NCBI GenBank assembly: GCA_903951425.1
Contig: CAJBBX010000156.1
Span: 62,001-126,000, forward strand
Length of the DNA: 64,000 bases
Source of the DNA: an uncultured Chthonomonas sp.
GTDB lineage: Bacteria > Armatimonadota > Chthonomonadetes > Chthonomonadales > CAJBBX01
Reading direction: 5' to 3'
Position numbers and translations under genes: made by a program. This document shows, piece after piece, positions 53,779-61,641 of the stretch; position 1 is the first letter of the stretch, and every line of letters starts with the position of its first letter. Under the pieces are notes generated by a model that ran no database searches, had not been told where the DNA came from, and was given only the letters and a program-made list of their open reading frames with translations.

Positions 53779-55524
53779 ATGGGCTTCGGGAGGCGTTCGA
53801 CCGGCCTTCTATCTCTTAGCTTGGTTGCCGGGTTGGTGCTAAGCGGTCCCGTTAGGATGGCCGCTGCGCAGGAAGCCTCAATGGCTGCCCCGGTGATGGT
53901 CAATCGCGTCGACCTCGTCGACGCGGACCTTCAGGCCGCTGTGCGCATGCTGATGGCGCAGACCGGCGTCGAGATTGTGATAGAGTCAAGCGACAAGCCG
54001 TACGGCCGCGTCAACCTGACGCTGGAGAAGAAGTCGCTTAGCTCAGTGTTGAACATGATCTGCCTGGCTGCCGGCGCCTCGGTGCGGCAGGAGGGCGGGG
54101 TCTATGTGATCGGGCCCAAGGGCGCGGCGAAGCCCGAGGTCGAACCGGCCAAGGCAGTCGATGCGGCTCCCGCGCCGCTGCCGGAACCAGCGCCCGTGAA
54201 GAAGATGCGGGTCGAGCGGATACGGTGCATCAACGCCCGGCCGTCTGAGTTGCTCTCCTTCATGGGGCGCGACGCAGGCCCGTTGCCGGACATGATGCGC
54301 AAGCTCATGTTCGACCAGATGCCTGACCGCAACGCATACTCAAAGGTTGAGCCGGTCAACGTGAACCAGATGTCGCGCAACATTGTTCCCCCGGCGGTGA
54401 CGACGTCGTCGCAGGCCCCGAACACCGGCGCCGAGGCCCAGCAGTTTGGTGGCCGCGGCGGCGGTATGGGCGGCGGCGGCATGATGGGCGGCATGGGTGG
54501 CATGCAGGGCGGCATGGGCGGCATGGGCGGCGGCGGTATGATGGGCGGCATGGGCGGCATGCAGGGCGGCCGCGGCGGCGGCATGGGCGGAATGGGCCAG
54601 GGCGGCATGGGCCAGGGCGGAATGGGCCAGGGCGGACAGGGCCTGCTTCCCGAGGGCATCCTCTCGGTGCTTGCCTATGACATCGACAATACGCTCATTG
54701 TGCGCTCACAGGACGAGGACGCCCTTCGCGAACTCAAGGAGATCATCCGCCTTCTTGATATCGCGCCCCGGCAGCTCATGATCAAGGCGGAACTGGTCGA
54801 GGTTTCGCAGAACGAGCTTCGGCAGTTCGGCATCGATTGGCAGTTAGCACGCGGCACCCTGTCCGCAGGTGCAACGGGCATTGCTCCGCCCGCGCCGGCG
54901 GCGGTGTTCATGAACTACGCAACAGGTAACATTGCCGCGCAGCTTCGGTCGTCGCTCTCCACTTCGGGCCGCGGCCGCCAGGTTAGCGCTCCGATGGTAA
55001 CGACGCTTAACAACCTGCCAGTGAGTGTCTTCATCCAGCAGAGCATCCCGGTCTTCTCCAGTAGTTCGACCAGCGGCAACGGCTTCAGCAACTCCGGTTC
55101 CGGCGTTGCGGGTGTCGTGGACGTATCCTCTGGAATGTTCGTTGTGCCGCGCATCAACGGCGACGAGTCAGTGACGCTGACCGTTATGCCCATGGTGCAG
55201 ACGGTCGCTGGTACGGTTACCGGTCCCGACGGCACTACCGCGCCAATCGTGCATAGCCAGCAGGTTGGCCCGATCACCCGGCGTGTCCGCAATGGCGAGA
55301 CCATCGTCATCGCCGGCATGGTGACCAAGGCCGATAGCACGAGCCGCAAGAGTGTTCCGCTGTTCGGCGACCTTCCGTTGATCGGCAAGCTGTTCCAGGG
55401 TCGTGAGGCGGTGGTGGCAGACAACGAGCTACTTGTGTTTGTAACGCCGACGATTCTCCGGGACAGCAACAGCACGGAGCCCGAGGTGACCGTTACCGGT
55501 GGCTCGCCTCGCGTTAGCCCGTAG
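53779..55524 (+). CDS. pilQ: Type IV pilus secretin PilQ-like, with Gly/Met-rich insertion
   Basis: Outer-membrane secretin, 581 aa. Signal peptide (LLSLSLVAGLVLSGPVRMAAA), STN/N0 domain (about residues 44-115), Pro/Ala linker, then a KKMRVERIRC strand region. A Gly/Met insertion follows (about 224-288). Then an N1/N3-like domain (ILSVLAYDIDNTLIVRSQDEDALRELKEIIRLLDI in parts). The pore domain includes QLMIKAELVEVSQNELRQFGIDW, VSAPMVTTLNNLPVSVFIQQ, and the C-terminal signature VRNGETIVIAGMVTKAD...VPLFGDLPLIGKLFQG. The start at 53779 has GGGAGGA upstream. A strong terminator follows. Confidence 0.95.
   Translation: MGFGRRSTGLLSLSLVAGLVLSGPVRMAAAQEASMAAPVMVNRVDLVDADLQAAVRMLMAQTGVEIVIESSDKPYGRVNLTLEKKSLSSVLNMICLAAGASVRQEGGVYVIGPKGAAKPEVEPAKAVDAAPAPLPEPAPVKKMRVERIRCINARPSELLSFMGRDAGPLPDMMRKLMFDQMPDRNAYSKVEPVNVNQMSRNIVPPAVTTSSQAPNTGAEAQQFGGRGGGMGGGGMMGGMGGMQGGMGGMGGGGMMGGMGGMQGGRGGGMGGMGQGGMGQGGMGQGGQGLLPEGILSVLAYDIDNTLIVRSQDEDALRELKEIIRLLDIAPRQLMIKAELVEVSQNELRQFGIDWQLARGTLSAGATGIAPPAPAAVFMNYATGNIAAQLRSSLSTSGRGRQVSAPMVTTLNNLPVSVFIQQSIPVFSSSSTSGNGFSNSGSGVAGVVDVSSGMFVVPRINGDESVTLTVMPMVQTVAGTVTGPDGTTAPIVHSQQVGPITRRVRNGETIVIAGMVTKADSTSRKSVPLFGDLPLIGKLFQGREAVVADNELLVFVTPTILRDSNSTEPEVTVTGGSPRVSP
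54449..54640 (+). repeat. Tandem Gly/Met coding repeat inside pilQ
   Basis: The unit coding for MMGGMGGMQGG occurs twice (about 54481-54510 and 54538-54567), followed by three near-identical 15-bp units coding for GMGQG (about 54593-54637). Confidence 0.8.
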
Positions 55525-55542
55525 TTCAGTCGACCCGATCGG

Positions 55543-55584
55543 AACGGAGCGGCCCGCGTACTCGCGGCGCCGCTCCGTTTGTTT
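55543..55584 (+). terminator. Rho-independent terminator after pilQ
   Basis: AACGGAGCGGC (55543-55553) pairs with GCCGCTCCGTT (55569-55579), with an inner CCGCG/CGCGG stem and a TACT loop, then TTTGTTT. It is the only hairpin in the window with a proper T tract and marks the end of the pilM-pilQ unit. Confidence 0.88.
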
Positions 55585-55604
55585 ATGTATGGACTGGCGG
55601 TAAC

Positions 55605-56786
55605 ATGGGTAATGCATTGCAGGTTATGACGTCCGGGGAGTCCCACGGCCCAGGATTGACGGCCATTGTCCAGGGCCTTCCGGCGGGCATGCCCGTGGAC
55701 ATCGGCTGCATTGACGATCAACTCAAACGGCGACAGGGCGGGTATGGCCGCGGCGCCCGCCAACAGCTCGAGTCAGATCGGGTGCAGATCATCTCGGGGG
55801 TCAGGCTCGGCAGGACGTTGGGATCGCCCGTAACGCTGCAGGTGGTCAACAAGGACTTCGCTAACTGGGGCGATCGCATGTCCGTTGCGGGTGTGGCTGT
55901 TCCGCCGGCCCCGATCGTGGAGGCCCGGCCGGGGCACGCGGACTTCGCAGGAATGCTGAAGTACGGCACCGGCGACCTGCGCGACATCCTGGAGCGATCC
56001 AGCGCACGGAACACCGCGGCGCTGGTGGCCGCAGGTGGGCTGTGCCGTCAGTTCCTGCGCCACTTGGGTATTGAGGTATTGAGCCACGTTGTTGTTCTGG
56101 GCGGCGTCCGCGCCGGAAGGCCTCAGGCTGCGGATTTCGGCCGCGTGATCGCCGCAGCGGAGGCGTCCCCAGTTCGCTGTGCCGATCCAGTGGCATCAGT
56201 CCGTATGGTCGCTGCCATTGATGCCGCGGCTGAGCGAGGGGACACGTTGGGCGGGGTGTTCGAGGTCATCGCCACGGGCTGTCCGCCCGGCCTGGGATCG
56301 CACATCCAGTGGGATACCCGGCTCGATAGCAGGCTGGCGGCCGCTATCATGGGGATTCAGGCCATCAAGGGCGTGGAGATCGGAATGGGCTTCGGCGTCG
56401 CCGAGATCGCCGGCTCGCAAGTTCACGACGAGTTGTTCCACGATGGCGGCTCAGGCTACTCGCGTAGCACGAACCATGCCGGCGGGGTTGAGGGCGGTAT
56501 GACCAATGGGGAGCCGGTCGTGGTTCGCGGGGCGATGAAGCCGATCTCGACCATGAAGTCACCCCTTCGGTCGGTGAACATGGCCACGCTTGAAGCTTCA
56601 GTTGCCCACTTCGAGAGGTCGGATGTCTGCGCTGTACCTGCTGCCGGCGTCATCGGCGAGGCCATGGTCTGTATAGTTCTTGCCGAGGCTTGCCTGGCCA
56701 AGTTCGGTGGGGACGGGATGCAGGAGTGCCTCAGGAACTTCGAAGGCTACGTGGCGGACATCGCAGGGCGGGGGTATGTATGCTGA
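55605..56786 (+). CDS. aroC: Chorismate synthase
   Basis: Last step to chorismate: anti-1,4-elimination of phosphate from EPSP, needing reduced FMN. 393 aa. Family motifs are GESHGPGLTAIVQGLPAG near the N-terminus, RRQGGYGRG, a central RSSARNTAALVAAGG (usually R-ASARETAARVAAGA), and the C-terminal NHAGGVEGGMTNGEPVVVRGAMKPIST (in parts). All are typical of the long Firmicutes-like class. It starts just after the pilQ terminator and overlaps aroK by seven bases, so aroC, aroK and aroB are one operon; its promoter is not clear. Confidence 0.97.
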   Translation: MGNALQVMTSGESHGPGLTAIVQGLPAGMPVDIGCIDDQLKRRQGGYGRGARQQLESDRVQIISGVRLGRTLGSPVTLQVVNKDFANWGDRMSVAGVAVPPAPIVEARPGHADFAGMLKYGTGDLRDILERSSARNTAALVAAGGLCRQFLRHLGIEVLSHVVVLGGVRAGRPQAADFGRVIAAAEASPVRCADPVASVRMVAAIDAAAERGDTLGGVFEVIATGCPPGLGSHIQWDTRLDSRLAAAIMGIQAIKGVEIGMGFGVAEIAGSQVHDELFHDGGSGYSRSTNHAGGVEGGMTNGEPVVVRGAMKPISTMKSPLRSVNMATLEASVAHFERSDVCAVPAAGVIGEAMVCIVLAEACLAKFGGDGMQECLRNFEGYVADIAGRGYVC

Positions 56787-57325
56787 GCGGCCGGCAACCG
56801 TCGCTGATCCTGGTCGGGTTCATGGGTAGCGGGAAGACGACCCTGGCTCGCAGCCTGGGCCAGCGGTTGTCGATCCCGGTGGTGGACCTTGACGCCATGG
56901 TTGCTGACTGGGCCGGGGCGCCGATACCTACGCTGTTCAGCACCCTCGGCGAGCCGGTCTTCCGGGCCCTGGAGGCCGCCGCCGTGCAAATTGCGGTCCG
57001 CGGGAACGCATCGGTCCTCGCGACCGGGGGCGGATCGGTGGTCAGACCCGCATCAGCTGCCGCGCTGAGCTCGGCCGGCTTGGTGGTGTACCTGTCGGCT
57101 CCCGCGTCTGCTCTCGTGGCGAGGGTGGGCAGGGGCAATGGGCGGCCCATGGTGAGCGGTTCCGCTGATCGTGGTGCGAGGGTCCACGCGCTGCTGGCGT
57201 CGCGTGAGCCGATCTACCGATCTGTGGCGCACATGGAGGTGGACACGTCCCTGAGGAGCGTAGCCGCCGCCACGGCAGTGATCGCGGAGCGGTACGTCCA
57301 AGTCTGTGCCGATTGGGGGAGTTGA
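56780..57325 (+). CDS. aroK: Shikimate kinase
   Basis: Phosphorylates shikimate at the 3-hydroxyl (181 aa). Walker A is GFMGSGKTTLARSLG (about residues 13-27). The shikimate-binding VVDLDAMVADWAG has the conserved Asp pair, GEPVFRALE follows, and the glycine motif is ATGGGSV. The lid is RGNGRPMVSG. The start ATG lies inside the end of aroC (ATGCTGA), consistent with coupled translation; an upstream in-frame ATG at 56690 is within aroC. Confidence 0.94.
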   Translation: MLSGRQPSLILVGFMGSGKTTLARSLGQRLSIPVVDLDAMVADWAGAPIPTLFSTLGEPVFRALEAAAVQIAVRGNASVLATGGGSVVRPASAAALSSAGLVVYLSAPASALVARVGRGNGRPMVSGSADRGARVHALLASREPIYRSVAHMEVDTSLRSVAAATAVIAERYVQVCADWGS

Positions 57326-58425
57326 TGGAGCAGGTTCGGGTTGAGCTGGGACAGAGGGGCTACACGATCTCGGTGGGCGCCGGCATGCTGGCCGGTTCAC
57401 TTGAGGCTGGCCTTGCGGCGCTGCAACCAACGTCCGTCCATGTGGTCACGCATCCCTCGCTATGGCGCACCTGGTCAGGCTCGCTTGGCCCCACAGTGTC
57501 CGGCTCCGAGCCGATATTGCTCCGGCCCGGGGAGCGGCACAAGCATCTTGGAGCGGCGGCATCGATCCTCGGCGAGTTGGCCGAGAGGCGGGCGGACAGG
57601 CAGTGCGTGGTCGTTGCGCTAGGGGGCGGCGTGGTGGGCGATGTGGCCGGATTCGCTGCGGCGTGCTACCTGCGCGGCGTCCGGTTCGTGCAGGCGCCCA
57701 CGACGCTCCTGGCGCAGGTTGATGCATCGGCGGGCGGGAAGACCGGCGTTGACCTGCGTCAGGGCAAGAATCTGGTGGGGGCGTTCCACCAGCCCTCGGC
57801 TGTGGTGATCGACACTCAGACGCTGGCTACGCTGCCGGCCAGGCACATGCGATCTGGAATGGCCGAGATTCTCAAGCATGGTATAATTGCCGACGAGGCG
57901 TATTTCGAGTTCGTGACTTCCCGACGGACCGGACGGTGGCGCCCGTTGCCTGACTGGTTGGAGCCGGTGATCGCCCAGTCATGCCGGATTAAGGCGCACG
58001 TGGTGAGCCAGGATGAGCGCGAGGGCGGCCTCCGCGCGATCCTTAACTTCGGGCACACTGTGGGCCATGCGATCGAGACCCTGACGGGCTACAGGCAGTT
58101 CAGCCACGGTGAAGCCGTGGCGGTCGGGATGGTTGCGGCCGCCCTCGTGAGCGAGCGTGTGTGCGGGGCGCCTGCCGGTCTGGTCCGGCGCGTGGTGGAC
58201 GGCCTAACGGCCTACGGACTGCCCTGGTCGCTGCCGGAGTCGTGCAGCGACGATGAGATCGTGCGCGTAGCCATGCATGACAAGAAGACCTCCGGCGGAA
58301 TCCTGCGGATGGCCCTGACGCCCGGGGTTGGGCATGCCACCGTGATGCCGGTTGATGCGCTGGTGCTGCTCGATGCGCTGCGTTGCCACCGCGCGCTGCG
58401 CCCTTCGGGGAACGTGCATGGCTAG
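57325..58425 (+). CDS. aroB: 3-dehydroquinate synthase
   Basis: NAD- and zinc-dependent cyclisation of DAHP to dehydroquinate (366 aa). The NAD-binding GGGVVGDVAGFAAACYLRGV and substrate QAPTTLLAQVDASAGGKTGVDL motifs (in parts) are intact, as are the metal ligands (Glu in GMAEILKHGIIAD, His in NFGHTVGHAIE, His in SHGEAVAVGM). The ATG at 57325 overlaps the TGA of aroK (TGATG). The pilQ-aroK-aroB neighbourhood matches that of Pseudomonas and other pilus-bearing bacteria. Confidence 0.97.
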   Translation: MEQVRVELGQRGYTISVGAGMLAGSLEAGLAALQPTSVHVVTHPSLWRTWSGSLGPTVSGSEPILLRPGERHKHLGAAASILGELAERRADRQCVVVALGGGVVGDVAGFAAACYLRGVRFVQAPTTLLAQVDASAGGKTGVDLRQGKNLVGAFHQPSAVVIDTQTLATLPARHMRSGMAEILKHGIIADEAYFEFVTSRRTGRWRPLPDWLEPVIAQSCRIKAHVVSQDEREGGLRAILNFGHTVGHAIETLTGYRQFSHGEAVAVGMVAAALVSERVCGAPAGLVRRVVDGLTAYGLPWSLPESCSDDEIVRVAMHDKKTSGGILRMALTPGVGHATVMPVDALVLLDALRCHRALRPSGNVHG

Positions 58426-58693
58426 CCGCACCAACTCCCCGCCCCGCATGGCCGCTTCCGAACGGCTCGATGTGGCGCTGGCGGCGGCGTGGCTGCTCGT
58501 TCCGGCGCTGCAGTACGCAGGAACCCTCCAGCGCACCGCCCTGGTCACCAGAGGCGTGGCCCCGGCTGAGGCCCTGGCAGGTCTCGATCTGACGGCGGTG
58601 TACGCCCTCTTGCTGGTGGTCACGATCCTGAGAGCCGCTCTGACCGCTATGAGGCGGCCTGTCACTACGGAGGGCGCCCATGATCGGTCGTAA
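58418..58693 (+). CDS. Small membrane protein of unknown function (91 aa)
   Basis: Starts with an ATG overlapping the end of aroB (ATGGCTAG) and its own end overlaps the start of the PASTA pseudokinase gene by 14 bases. A hydrophobic segment at about residues 20-40 (LAAAWLLVPALQYAGTL) and a second at about 60-80 (AVYALLLVVTILRAAL) suggest two membrane helices joined by a short loop. The coupling at both ends makes it a real gene. It might assist the pseudokinase; no family recognised. Confidence 0.7.
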   Translation: MASRTNSPPRMAASERLDVALAAAWLLVPALQYAGTLQRTALVTRGVAPAEALAGLDLTAVYALLLVVTILRAALTAMRRPVTTEGAHDRS

Positions 58694-60506
58694 CGTCGGC
58701 GGTCGGTACGATGTCCTGGAGCGGGCAGGCGAAGGGCCTGTGTACGACGCATTCAAGGGACGAGACCGCACGCTGGACCGCGTCGTTGCCCTGCGGGCGT
58801 TGCGGCCCGAGTTGGCATCCGATGCAACGGTGGCGCAGACGCTTATGCGGTCTGCGGCCGGGGCGCAGTCGCTGGCGCATCCCAACATCGCCCGAGTGCT
58901 GGACGTGGTTCAAGGGCAGGGATCGGTCGTCGTTATCGAGGAGCACGTTCGCGGTATCGACCTGAAGGAGCGGATTCGGCGGATAGCCCCGCTCCAACCG
59001 GCCCTCGCGACGGATACAGCGCTGGCCATTGCTGAGGCGCTGCAGTGCGCGCATGCGGCGCACATCGCCCATGGCGATGTGCGCCCGCACCATGTGGTGC
59101 TCGGGACGGACGGCGCGTGCAAGATCGTGGGCTTCGGGTTCGCCGCGCTCGCGCTCGTGCCCGCTGCGGAGGCTACGGCGCTTGGAGATGAGGCCGCGCC
59201 GTACCGGGGGCCTGAGTACTGGACCGCCGGCGCGATCACGGCTGCGTCGGATATCTACGCGCTGGGCGTGACGCTCTTCGAGATGCTAACGGGCGCGTTG
59301 CCCTTCCCCGGGGACTCGCGCGACGCCATCGGCCGCCGGCACCTGGGCGAGATGGCTCCGTCGCCTCGGGGCCAGAACGCGGGTGTGCCGCGGGCGCTGG
59401 AGACTGTGGTGGCGCGGGCCATGGCCAAGCGGCCAGAAGAGCGCTACGCGAGCATGGCCGATATGGCGGCCGACCTGAAGCTGATCCGCGATGCGCTACG
59501 CTTCGGGCGTCCGGCTCCGGAGTTGCCGCCAGTGCGGCAGTCGCCCCTAACACCCGCGCCGGTTGCCGCAGCGGCCACGCGCCCCACGGCGCCGCAGGCC
59601 AGACGGCCGCTGGAGCCCCTGATCGACATGAAGCCGAGCCCGGCGACGGAGCCGCCGGCGGAGGTGGCCCGCATGCGCGTTGTCGTCAACGAGGATGATC
59701 GCGTGCCGGCATTCCTACGGTACGCCATCGGGTCGGTGGTCGCCATCATCGTCATCGGCCTGGTGCTGGGCGCGGCGCTCTGGCTCACATCGTACAGCAA
59801 GCCGCAGGAGAAGCAGTTCCCCGACCTAGTGGGCGTCTCCATCACCGACGCGCAAAAGACGGCGGATGGGCTGGGCATTCGGCTGACGACGCGCGAGGAG
59901 TACAACGACCGCTACGAGCCGGGCGCCATCTACCGGGTTGATTACGAGGGCCGGACCATCAAGGCGGGCAGGACTGTGGCGGTGTGGGTAAGCAAGGGCT
60001 CGCGCACGGTCTGGGTGCCCGACCTGTCCGGGATGCCGGCGGCCGAGGCTGAGGCCAAGCTGAAGGAGGCGGGCCTCGTCCTGGGGAAGGTGGACCGGCG
60101 CACGTCACGGCGCGTGACGGCGGGCTCGGTGATCGAGCAGGATCCGGCGAGCGGCAGGCGAGTGGACCGTGACTCCGCGGTGGCGGTCGTCGTCAGCGAC
60201 GGGTCCGACGACCCGGTCGTCGACAGCGGGACGAGCACCGACGAACCGGCGCCGGATGCCGCCGAGACGCGGCGTTACACGATCCGCTTTGAGGTCCCGG
60301 CCGACGGCGCCGGCTCACGGCGAGTCCGCGTGGAGTACACGGACCTGAACGGCTCCCACGATGCCCTGGATGAGACGCACGATGAAGGCGACCGCATCCG
60401 CGAGACGGTGGATGTGGCCGGCGAGGAGTTGACCTTGAACATCTACTTCGGCGACGACGCGTCTCCGGCGCACACGCAGACGATCAGGTTGAGGCCACGA
60501 CGATGA
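58680..60506 (+). CDS. PASTA-domain Ser/Thr kinase homologue with degenerate kinase domain (predicted pseudokinase)
   Basis: Layout of PknB/PrkC: kinase-fold domain (residues about 8-270), Pro/Ala linker, one transmembrane helix (about 345-367), two PASTA domains (about 377-445 and 447-517), and a C-terminal beta domain (about 530-608). Key catalytic sites are altered: VAIK lysine is Arg39 (VALRAL); HRD reads HGD (131-133), keeping the Asp; the following Lys is Arg135; the catalytic-loop Asn is His138; DFG is GFG (151-153); the glycine loop is shortened (AGEGPVY). SDIYALG and the large lobe are preserved. In Firmicutes prkC lies near rpe, as here. It probably senses muropeptides and signals without normal phosphotransfer. 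Confidence 0.9.
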   Translation: MIGRNVGGRYDVLERAGEGPVYDAFKGRDRTLDRVVALRALRPELASDATVAQTLMRSAAGAQSLAHPNIARVLDVVQGQGSVVVIEEHVRGIDLKERIRRIAPLQPALATDTALAIAEALQCAHAAHIAHGDVRPHHVVLGTDGACKIVGFGFAALALVPAAEATALGDEAAPYRGPEYWTAGAITAASDIYALGVTLFEMLTGALPFPGDSRDAIGRRHLGEMAPSPRGQNAGVPRALETVVARAMAKRPEERYASMADMAADLKLIRDALRFGRPAPELPPVRQSPLTPAPVAAAATRPTAPQARRPLEPLIDMKPSPATEPPAEVARMRVVVNEDDRVPAFLRYAIGSVVAIIVIGLVLGAALWLTSYSKPQEKQFPDLVGVSITDAQKTADGLGIRLTTREEYNDRYEPGAIYRVDYEGRTIKAGRTVAVWVSKGSRTVWVPDLSGMPAAEAEAKLKEAGLVLGKVDRRTSRRVTAGSVIEQDPASGRRVDRDSAVAVVVSDGSDDPVVDSGTSTDEPAPDAAETRRYTIRFEVPADGAGSRRVRVEYTDLNGSHDALDETHDEGDRIRETVDVAGEELTLNIYFGDDASPAHTQTIRLRPRR

Positions 60507-61183
60507 CGGTCCGCCTGGCGCCCTCGCTTCTCTCAGCAGACTTCGGCGCGCTCAACGAGGGTGCGCGGGCTTGCGCCGCCGCCGGCGCCGAGATGCTGCA
60601 CTTTGACGTGATGGACGGTTCGTTTGTGCCGAATATCACGTTCGGCTGGCATGTGGTGCGCGCCCTGCGACCGCACTCGCGGGCCGTCTACGATGTACAC
60701 CTGATGATCGAACGGCCGGAGCGGTACGTCACCCAGTTCGTGGAGGCCGGCGCCGACGTCCTGACCCTGCACGTTGAGGTATGCACCCATCTCCAGCGAG
60801 CGCTGGCCGAGATACGCAGGTGCGGCGCCAGGGCGGGTTTGGCGCTGAACCCGGCAACCCCCGTGGATGTGCTTGACTACGTGATGGACGACCTCGACCA
60901 GATCCTGGTGATGACCGTGAACCCGGGTTTTGGCGGGCAATCGTTCATTCCGGCCATGTACGCGAAGATCGAGGCCGTGCGGGCCCGGATCGACGCGACC
61001 GGCCGCGAGATCGCCCTGCAGACCGACGGCGGCATCAGTCCGGCCAATGCCGCCGCAGTGGCTCGAGCCGGCTGCGACACCATGGTGGTGGGCGCTGCCG
61101 TGTTCGGCCACCCGCAAGGGCTGGCCGCTGGCATCCAGGCCATGCGGCAGTCCCTGACTGCGCCGGACGCCGCCACGGCCTAG
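60503..61183 (+). CDS. rpe: Ribulose-phosphate 3-epimerase
   Basis: Pentose phosphate TIM-barrel enzyme of 226 aa, interconverting ribulose-5-phosphate and xylulose-5-phosphate. LAPSLLSADFGAL at the N-terminus, metal-binding HFDVMDGSFVPNITFG, VHLMIERPERY, MTVNPGFGGQSFIPAMYAKI and QTDGGISPANA are all canonical, with catalytic Asp residues in DVMD and TDGG. It starts in an ATGA overlap with the pseudokinase gene. Confidence 0.97.
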   Translation: MTVRLAPSLLSADFGALNEGARACAAAGAEMLHFDVMDGSFVPNITFGWHVVRALRPHSRAVYDVHLMIERPERYVTQFVEAGADVLTLHVEVCTHLQRALAEIRRCGARAGLALNPATPVDVLDYVMDDLDQILVMTVNPGFGGQSFIPAMYAKIEAVRARIDATGREIALQTDGGISPANAAAVARAGCDTMVVGAAVFGHPQGLAAGIQAMRQSLTAPDAATA

Positions 61184-61204
61184 CCGCGGCGCAAGGAGGG
61201 AGCC

Positions 61205-61624
61205 ATGGGCCAACCGCCCAGCCGATACGCGCCGTTCGGCATGAGCCTGCGGCAGAGGCGCCTGCGCACCGCAGGGGTGTTCCTGCTCTTGCTTGTGACC
61301 GGCATGGCGCTCTTTGGGGCCGGCAACCCATACTTCCGATCTGTGGCATCGCCGGACGTCACGGCCCTGGCGCGAGAGGCCATCGTGGCGCGCCGGTCGG
61401 GCGCCATCGCGTCGCCCCAAGCCGAGTCGGCGAGGCGGGTCGTGCAGACCAAGCTGATCACAATCTACGGCTACTGGGTCGGTTGCTTCCTTCTCACCAC
61501 AGCCGTGGTTGCCATTGCCCTGCTTGATGTGCGCGAGATCCGGTGCGAGCTGCTGTTGGCCCGGAAGGCGATCTGGCACCACATCGAAGAGGAGGCGCGC
61601 GCCAAGAAGGAGCCTGCCTCCTGA
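61205..61624 (+). CDS. Small two-helix membrane protein of unknown function (139 aa)
   Basis: ATG with AGGAGGGAGCC upstream. Two hydrophobic segments: about residues 22-40 (AGVFLLLLVTGMALFGAG) and about 92-112 (YWVGCFLLTTAVVAIALLDV). The part between them is about 50 residues and probably outside; the C-terminus is charged (LLARKAIWHHIEEEARAKK) and probably cytoplasmic. It lies between rpe and ribD on the same strand. No family recognised. Confidence 0.7.
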   Translation: MGQPPSRYAPFGMSLRQRRLRTAGVFLLLLVTGMALFGAGNPYFRSVASPDVTALAREAIVARRSGAIASPQAESARRVVQTKLITIYGYWVGCFLLTTAVVAIALLDVREIRCELLLARKAIWHHIEEEARAKKEPAS

Positions 61625-61641
61625 CCGGAGACGCCCTGCAC

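Noticed and set aside
53469-54640. CRISPR-like or satellite repeat
   Set aside because: The repeats keep a reading frame, code for Gly/Met proteins and have no unique spacers.
57882-57887. TATAAT inside aroB
   Set aside because: No -35 match at the right distance and it lies within a conserved coding region.
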